Origin: Calcarisporiella thermophila CBS 279.70
Taxonomy: Eukaryota > Calcarisporiellomycota
Direction: 5' to 3'
Assembly (NCBI RefSeq): GCF_041956535.1
Contig: NW_027192196.1
Coordinates: 675,823-739,822 of the forward strand
DNA length: 64,000 nt
Shown here: piece by piece, positions 58,176-64,000 of the stretch
Numbering within the stretch: the stretch's first letter is position 1
How the letters are laid out: each line of letters begins with the position of its first letter
Position numbers and translations under genes: made by a program
The notes under the pieces: model-generated
What the model was told of the DNA's origin: nothing
Database searches by the model: none
Seen by the model: only the letters and a program-made list of their open reading frames with translations

Positions 58176-61100
58176 ATGAATTCGAGCAAGGAGAATCAGA
58201 TTACCCCTCTCTCTATACTCCCTTTTCATCCTTATGAAACCGACCATCTCCTGCCGCTCTACGGGTCAAGTTCGGAAAAGAGTCCCACCCATTCGGAGTC
58301 AATACAAGAGACGCGGTGGAAATCATCAGTGACACGTTGGTGGATTCTCCTGGGACTTGTCCTATTGGTATTTGTGGGTATACAGGCGGTGATATTTATT
58401 TCAGGGACGATATTTTTCTGGACGCGACCGCCCTCACCAAGTCCAACAGGTAATCCATTCCCTTAGAGAGCTTCTTTTTTTACCTCCTCTAACTCGCTAT
58501 TGTTTGCTCCTAAATATTTAGTATCCGAAAATTATCGACCGATCATTTATCATCACCTGAATTCAAGTCAACCTATTAATATCCCCTCCGGCACTACTGT
58601 ATACCACGTCACACGCGAGTATGGTCCTGCGTCACTTGGCCGAATCGGCCCAGCAGTCAATTCTTTAGTAATGGCTCAGATGCAGCGCCCTGAGCTTGAT
58701 ATTTCCGTTATCATGCCCCACTATGGGTTCTTGCGGAGCCATTTTGAAGGGGAAATGCGTCGAGTCACCGAGTTGACGATCGAAGTGCGCGATCGTTACG
58801 GTATGCCGCGACCAGTTGAATTTAAGGTGTATGAAGTCGCGTATAATCCATTAACGGGGCATGGGATTCCCATCGCCAATGTAACCGACGTAGATTCCGA
58901 TCCGGATCCGGAGCTGAAACCAAAAACGATTCACCTTTATCTGATATCATCAGCCGATGTCCCACCCTTTCGCCAGGCCTTCAAGGTAAAAGACATCTCA
59001 AAAATATACTCGTCGACGGCTCAACTTCCTGTGGAATGGAAAGATCACTATTTTGCAAAAGCGGTGGCTACTTTCCTCAATTTCAAACACATGATTGATG
59101 ATGGGCCGCTCTTTGACATCACTACGCGCCACACTGTGGATGTGGTGCACATCCATGGCACGGTGAATGCGTATGTTGCAAAATATTTAAAGGACGAAGC
59201 AAAGTCTACAGCACAAGCTTCCGCCGGCAGACCTATCGCCCCTCCGCCAGCCGTCATATACACCATGCACGATATTCGCTATGATATGCAGCATGCAAAT
59301 CACTTGGAGAATATTGAGAAATTTGCAGATGACCTAAGCGAGGAACAAAGAGAGGAACTCACAAGGCACGCACGAGGGCATCATGTGTTCACTGCGCCAA
59401 TCGCAATTGAAAACTCAGAATTGGTGACGGCCGCGTCGCGAACGCTCGCTGACGATTTGATCAATGGGCGTTTGGATCTGCGACATAAAGACGCAGTCTT
59501 GCCGGTGCTGAGGCAGTGCACTCTCGCGGGCCGCTTCTTCGGAATCAGTAACGGGATGGACCTATCTAGGCTGAACCCGTTCACTGCATCACAGCTTATG
59601 GCGCGACAAATGGAATATCCACACGAGGTGCTTGACCATGAGCTTGCCAAATTACTTTATGCCGATTCAATCCCACATGAACCATCGCGCATGAAAACCA
59701 TCACACAGGCAAAAAATAAAGCAAAAGAGTTTCTACTGCGGAGAAAACTCCTGAAGCAAGAAGATCTTCGACGACCCATCGTCCTCTTTGCGGGGTGGAT
59801 TGATGCGGGCGGTGGCGACTTAGTTGCGCAACTTGAAACTGCTGCACCAGCATTGGCTGCTCTTGATACCCGCTTCGTTATTATGGCGCATGTGATGAAT
59901 GGTGATGGACGCGCTCCGCCTGCCCTTGATACGCTTCACCGACTCGAGCGCGAACATCCTGATCATATTTTGGTTGTAGCCGAATCAGACCGGCAGCGTC
60001 GATGGGGGATTTTCCTGCGCGCCGCGGCAGACATTGCCTTCGCCCCCGCAATAAGTCCAGTAAGCACAGGAGTAGGTGCAGCAGAAGGTCTGCTTTTCGG
60101 ATGCCCAGTAATAGGCACCAATGTTGGGGGTCAGCGCGACTTTCTTATAGATCGCGAGGTACCACGCAAGCCGCCATCAGAGATGCCCAGTCCGCTACGA
60201 TGGAAACACAATGCCTATCTCTATGACCCCCGCGAGCCAAATGCACGCGAGGCACTCGAGCTAGCTATTCGCGATGCCATTCTCGATCATCGGCTACTTG
60301 CTTCCTTGCCGGGTCAGGATCGAAATTTAAGAGCGGCAAGAATGGTGAAATCTGCATTGTCGTCACTTGGGTGGCATCGAGCGGGAGGACCTTTGGAAGA
60401 TTATTTACGGGTGTATGAGCTGGGACTCAAGGCAGTGGCACGCGTGAAAGACCCCGAGGACAAAGTGAATGAGGCGCAGAGTGGGTTGGTAACGGATGAG
60501 AAAAAGCCGGCATTGCTTTTTCAACCACCCGTGGTCTGGCCCACACCAATTGTAAATGAACAAGTGATTAGCCGTAGTGATTGGAATGACGAGGTTTTAG
60601 CGATGAATGAGGAAGTTAACGAAGAAGAGGAGAGTAAAGTGACGGAAGACGAAGTTGCAAGAGAAACGGCTACCCTCAATGCAGAAAGAGCAGCATCGTA
60701 TAAGATAGAGGCGAAGGTTAAGAATCCGTGGGAGACTAGACCGACAATGCTATCTAAAGAGAGGGTCAGCGCACCGGTAGTGCCTGGACCAACCCATCGT
60801 CAATATTTCCGACCCATGCCTCTTGAAGTAGAGTGGCAATATGAAGAACCAGTCGTTGGAGGAATCGAGCGACCTTATTATGGTTCATATAAACGCATTC
60901 CTGATGGGAGAGAAGAAGAGCGTGGAGAAAAGGCAATTTTAACGGATGATGAAACTGAGTTAGAGGAGGAAGAGATGGGTGAGGAAGAAGAGGAAGATTT
61001 AAGGGAGGAGAATGGAATGCTAGAGGGTGGCGAGGGGGATGGTGAGGACGAATGGGAGTACGATTTCGGTGAGCCGGGGGAGGACGAAGAGGGCGAAGAA

Positions 61101-61181
61101 GAGGTCGAGGAAGAGGAAGAAGGGGAGGGAATAGAGGGAATAGAGGAAGAATATGTTATTGGAGAGGAGAAAAATGTTTAA
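58176..61181 (+). CDS. Membrane-anchored starch/glycogen-synthase-like glycosyltransferase (GT5)
   Basis: 977 residues from exons 58176-58449 and 58522-61181. The N-terminal cytosolic part (about 55 residues) is followed by one transmembrane segment (WWILLGLVLLVFVGIQAVIF), giving type II topology. The lumenal part has a GT-B glycosyltransferase of starch-synthase type. It shows YHVTREYGPASLGRIGPAVN (in place of the KxGGL motif), ISVIMPHYGF, VVHIHG, AVIYTMHDIRYDMQH, FFGISNGMDLSRLNP, IVLFAGWIDAGGGDL, and the C-terminal donor/acid motif STGVGAAEGLLFGCPVIGTN with NVGGQRDF. The C-terminal 120 residues are mostly Glu/Gly. Bacterial and plant GT5 enzymes add glucose from ADP- or UDP-glucose to alpha-glucan. 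The membrane anchor suggests a wall alpha-glucan, but the acceptor is unknown. Confidence 0.85.
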
Positions 61182-61702
61182 TAAGCTATTTGCGACGGTA
61201 TATTACGGCTTTTTATTTGGATTTATAGTATTACACCTATTACTCCTCCATTGTATAGTTCGTTCCTTTTTTCTTTTTTACTTATTATCTTGTATATTCT
61301 ATTCAATCGTGAAAGCGGCCTAGCCTAATAGATCGACTTACCAAAAAAGTGCAAAACGGCGATGGCAATGGGGGCCGAGGTTATCAGGAGAGACTATGAA
61401 TCAATCCCCTTTGACCGGAGAGTGCCTCCGGATGCGTTCACTGAGTATGATGAAACATGCTAAATTCTGCACCTAATTGCCCCTTGTTTATGACGGTGGA
61501 ATGAATTTTCTGTCCAGTAGGATCTGACCCTTGGTGGCAACTCTGTAACACCAATTTAACGTCCCAGCTGGTTAATATTGTTTCTTTTTTTTTTTCGCGC
61601 CATTGTGTCTTTTCTCTGATCGTCAACAATCCAATTTCAACAGAGCTTGTAGCCTCCATCCGCTCATTCAATCCACTATATATGTAACATTATAATTTTT
61701 AA
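61182..61702. other. Intergenic between the GT5 gene and the membrane protein gene
   Basis: About 520 bp of AT-rich sequence. No supported gene. Confidence 0.55.
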
Positions 61703-62329
61703 ATGTCCAAAAGTCATAAGGATGATGTACTATCAAGAGTCGTACGCATTGAGGTTGCACGGAGGGCACTGAGATCCTCCACCTCCAGTACAGCTACCAG
61801 CCTTCATGTTCAACATACGGAGGCACCATTCATCGTCGAACCCATTGGTTCTGCTCTTTCATCTGTGTCTTTTACTGCTACCCCCACACTGCTCTCTTCT
61901 GTACCATTCCCAGCGATGACAAATGGTGTGAATACTGAGGCTCAGCAGCACGACTCCTCACGCGACCAAAATGCGCACCAACCCTCTCAAAATGCTTTAT
62001 CACAAACGGTAATTGGTGGGCTTATAGGGGGAGCAGTATGCTTGGGTCTTGTTATGGCATCGGGCATTATAATTTGGAGAAGGAGACGGAATAAGATTTG
62101 GAATCGTGAGATGCGGGCACATCTAGATGATACTGCCACAGAAGGTCCGGAGATGTACAGTTTTTCAGCAGATAATATGCAGGGGGCGAATCGTTCATTT
62201 GCATCGAAAGCAGGCGCTTATTCTCACGACTCACTTTCTACAAAAAAACAGCACTCCTTAAGTTTCAAAGAGAGGCCGCGAAAGCCTTTCAGTTTCCGAT
62301 TCAGTTCTTTTAATTATCATGTATGGTAG
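61703..62329 (+). CDS. Single-pass membrane protein with Ser/Thr-rich ectodomain
   Basis: 208 residues, single exon, family not recognised. The first about 100 residues are Ser/Thr/Gln-rich and suited to O-glycosylation. Then a Gly-rich transmembrane segment (TVIGGLIGGAVCLGLVMASG, IIIW) is followed directly by RRRRNK, which predicts an outside-in orientation. A Ser-rich cytosolic tail ends SFRFSSFNYHVW. The layout resembles fungal Mid2/Wsc-type or SKG6/Axl2-like signalling proteins. There is no N-terminal signal peptide from the ATG at 61703, so either the start exon lies upstream or the protein is a type III (signal-anchor) protein. No extracellular cysteine domain is present. Confidence 0.7.
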   Translation: MSKSHKDDVLSRVVRIEVARRALRSSTSSTATSLHVQHTEAPFIVEPIGSALSSVSFTATPTLLSSVPFPAMTNGVNTEAQQHDSSRDQNAHQPSQNALSQTVIGGLIGGAVCLGLVMASGIIIWRRRRNKIWNREMRAHLDDTATEGPEMYSFSADNMQGANRSFASKAGAYSHDSLSTKKQHSLSFKERPRKPFSFRFSSFNYHVW

Positions 62330-63317
62330 AACCATACAAAAGTTCTTGTTATTTGTTTACCTACGCGTTCCTTTACCATTTCACAACCGCATTATTGGCC
62401 TGTTCCGTACAGTTTCTGCTTCAATTGTTATATTGCACAGAATTTTGTCAATGATTTTCATGCTTTAGTCTTGGCTGTTAGTGTTGAAGACACACACACA
62501 TATATTTATATGCCTTCAATGTTAATTTTAAGTAGAATGATTGATTGACTTTGGTGTGTTCAGCTACATTAAATTCTTTCTATACAATATATTTTCCATG
62601 TTTCTCGCATATTCATTGATACTCTAGGGCACAAATTGAAATCTTTTTATATTTCAAAACCTTCATCATTTTTTCATTTAAAATATTATAATTGAACTGT
62701 AGCTCTATCGATGTGGTATGGAGAAGGTTGGCTGAGTGACTCGGTGAGAGCTAACTTGCAGTTCTATGCCACCAGGCGAGTAAGGTTCACCGGAGAAATC
62801 AAAATCCGCTCAATATCGACAGGAGGAAAGCTCACGAGGTAATATTGCCGATTTTAACATATGAAATGAATGAAGCCCATAAAAGCTTTTTTTCTATAAA
62901 CTCCATTATATATCAAGCATCCCAGTAGTAAATCTTGCGGTTGCTGAAATGAAGAGTGTTGGGTACTCCTATTTATTTAATGTAAAGCTGAATCCCAATC
63001 TGAATAATGACAGCAACATTTCTCTTTGCTGTATGGCTGTTATATTCGGTTAAAAGACATTCTAAGTATAAGTGAATCCCAAAAGAGTTTCCTCAGATAC
63101 ATTTCTAACGCGCAATAACGCTCACAATATCTTTATAGTATCATTTCAAACACATTTCTTTTAAAATATCACAATTACAGTCACAAATACTGCCCAAAAG
63201 TACTTGTCGATTTTTGATTTGCTGTTCGCTCTATTTAAGAATTAACTTGAAAATTTCCCCGCGCTTTCTTCACATTTTCAATTGTAAAAGACTCTTTACC
63301 CATCTTAATATATCGAA
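62330..63317. other. Long AT-rich intergenic region with a possible unassigned exon
   Basis: About 1 kb. Most is very AT-rich with a CA/TA run near 62490-62510. A more GC-balanced island at about 62711-62838 has an open frame of 42 codons ending at a GT donor. No known gene was recognised. Confidence 0.5.
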
Positions 63318-63658
63318 ATGAATAAGTCACAGGGTCGTCGGAAGCAGCAAAAGGAACCTAAGGTATGTTTGTAATTACACTATTGTTTCTCCTGCAATTG
63401 ACACCACTGTGATCTTGCAATTCTTTTCCATAGGCTGTACGTCAAAAACGCGCCGAACTAAATTTGAAAGCGAAAGAGCAAGCACAAAAGGTCTGATATC
63501 TTTCTATGTATTGCACAACACCTAACTCATGCTTAACCTTATTTCTTGATCATTCATAGTATATTATCCCGATTTTGGGTGGACTCTTCTTGCTATTTGC
63601 ATTTATTCTGTTTTATTTGTACGGTTTCGGGAAAAAGAGTACAGCTAATCCTTTGTAA
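63318..63658 (+). CDS. SMCO4-like single-pass membrane microprotein
   Basis: 66 residues from exons 63318-63362, 63434-63490, 63560-63658. A basic, coiled N-terminal half (MNKSQGRRKQQKEPK, AVRQKRAELNLKAKEQAQK) precedes one transmembrane helix (YIIPILGGLFLLFAFILFYL) and a short tail GFGKKSTANPL. Size, order and basic/coiled/TM layout match animal SMCO4 (single-pass membrane and coiled-coil domain 4), whose function is unknown. The second intron uses the rarer donor AAG|GTCTGA. Introns at phase 0 separate basic, coiled and membrane parts. Alternative: an unrelated small ER membrane protein of similar layout. Confidence 0.65.
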
Positions 63659-63895
63659 CTGCATTGGAAAGAAATACTCGCTGGATTCTAGCTTATTTTT
63701 TTTTTGTTTGTATTATAACTATTTCTTTTAATTTCTTTTCTTGCCTGTCGATATCTTCTTTTTTCCCCCCTTTTGGGCTTTGAGCTCAGATAATATGTGA
63801 CAATAGGAATAATAGTGATGCCCTTGTAGCCGGATAATTTTATTTTAGAAAAAGAAATATATTATATGCTTCGTACAATACCATTGTATAATGTT
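63659..63895. other. Shared 3' flank of convergent SMCO4-like gene and VMA7
   Basis: AT-rich with T-runs. No additional feature. Confidence 0.5.
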
Positions 63896-64000
63896 TTATT
63901 CGCCGAACAACCGCCTAACTCTTTTTAGGACACTGTCTTTTTCAGGATCATAAGGGTGGTCCTTAGAAGGTATCTCTAATACTGTAGGAAATGCTTGGTC
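63896..64000 (-). CDS. VMA7: V-type ATPase subunit F, C-terminus (partial)
   Basis: The last 34 residues of the protein plus stop; the 5' part is beyond the window edge. The sequence [20 protein letters not shown] followed by [14 protein letters not shown] is the nearly invariant C-terminal block of eukaryotic V-ATPase subunit F (Vma7). Subunit F lies on the central rotor stalk of the V1 sector, contacting subunit D, and couples ATP hydrolysis to proton pumping into vacuoles and other organelles. No intron lies within this part. Confidence 0.95.
   Translation of the reverse strand, partial: DQAFPTVLEIPSKDHPYDPEKDSVLKRVRRLFGE

Noticed and set aside
62724-62790. tRNA-like A-box (TGGCTGAGTGA) and GGTTCA B-box-like sequence
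   Set aside because: No 7-bp acceptor stem can be formed and the B-box has a mismatch at a conserved A, so no tRNA is called.

Overview
The window is nuclear DNA from a filamentous, chitin-walled, early-diverging fungus. It holds 32 protein-coding genes on both strands, about one per 2 kb. Most have several short introns (usually 60-90 nt) with GT...AG borders. Exon coordinates given here were worked out by hand from frame continuity, splice sites and family motifs; no transcript data were available. The fungal assignment rests on a chitin deacetylase, a CLA4-type PAK, a BEM3-type RhoGAP, MPD1, ECL1, mitofissin and a DUF7707 GPI protein. The early-diverging placement is an inference. It rests on a methyltransferase of the type I associate with Mucoromycota, and on proteins better known from animals: MEA1-like, ARL6IP4, PRKRIP1, SMCO4-like, DelGEF/SERGEF-like and a Spindly-like adaptor. 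No virus, transposon, CRISPR array, rRNA or convincing tRNA was seen.

Layout. Positions 1-9.7 kb: a DUF7707 GPI protein, GON7, the ER disulfide isomerase MPD1, dolichyl-diphosphate phosphatase CAX4, a REEP/Yop1-type ER-shaping protein with a very long basic tail, the ribosome-biogenesis factor EBP2, and small ECL1. Positions 10-20.6 kb: a secreted chitin deacetylase, then BEM3 and CLA4 (Cdc42 GAP and Cdc42 effector) converging tail to tail, and the methyltransferase. Positions 21.7-33.6 kb: the Spindly-like dynein adaptor ending in a CaaX box, an MEA1-like protein, a cytosolic phospholipase A2, AP-2 sigma, and an F-BAR protein with a C-terminal chitin-binding type module. Positions 34-43.4 kb: sirtuin HST2, the H3K4 methyltransferase SET1, ARL6IP4 (with an apparent one-base frame break), an unknown small protein, and a DelGEF-like RCC1 protein. 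Positions 44-57.4 kb: a low-complexity secreted acidic protein, a forkhead factor, PRKRIP1, SURF6/RRP14, the PP4 regulatory subunit PSY2/SMEK, CDC73 and mitofissin. Positions 58-64 kb: a membrane-anchored starch-synthase-like GT5 protein, a single-pass membrane protein, an SMCO4-like microprotein, and the C-terminus of V-ATPase subunit F, cut by the window edge.

Themes. Several genes serve polarity, membrane and cell-wall work (BEM3, CLA4, F-BAR, AP-2 sigma, REEP, PLA2, chitin deacetylase). Others serve chromatin and transcription (SET1, CDC73, HST2, forkhead), ribosome or splicing factors (EBP2, SURF6, PRKRIP1, ARL6IP4), or secretory-pathway folding and glycosylation (MPD1, CAX4).

Most notable: (1) a fungal protein combining a CC1-box, a Spindly motif at Spindly-like spacing, and a C-terminal CNQQ resembling animal Spindly's farnesylated tail; (2) an F-BAR protein with no signal peptide carrying a CBM5/12-like module; (3) a transmembrane GT5 glycosyltransferase; (4) micro-exons, including an 11-nt exon that restores a family motif and an exon consisting only of the start ATG.
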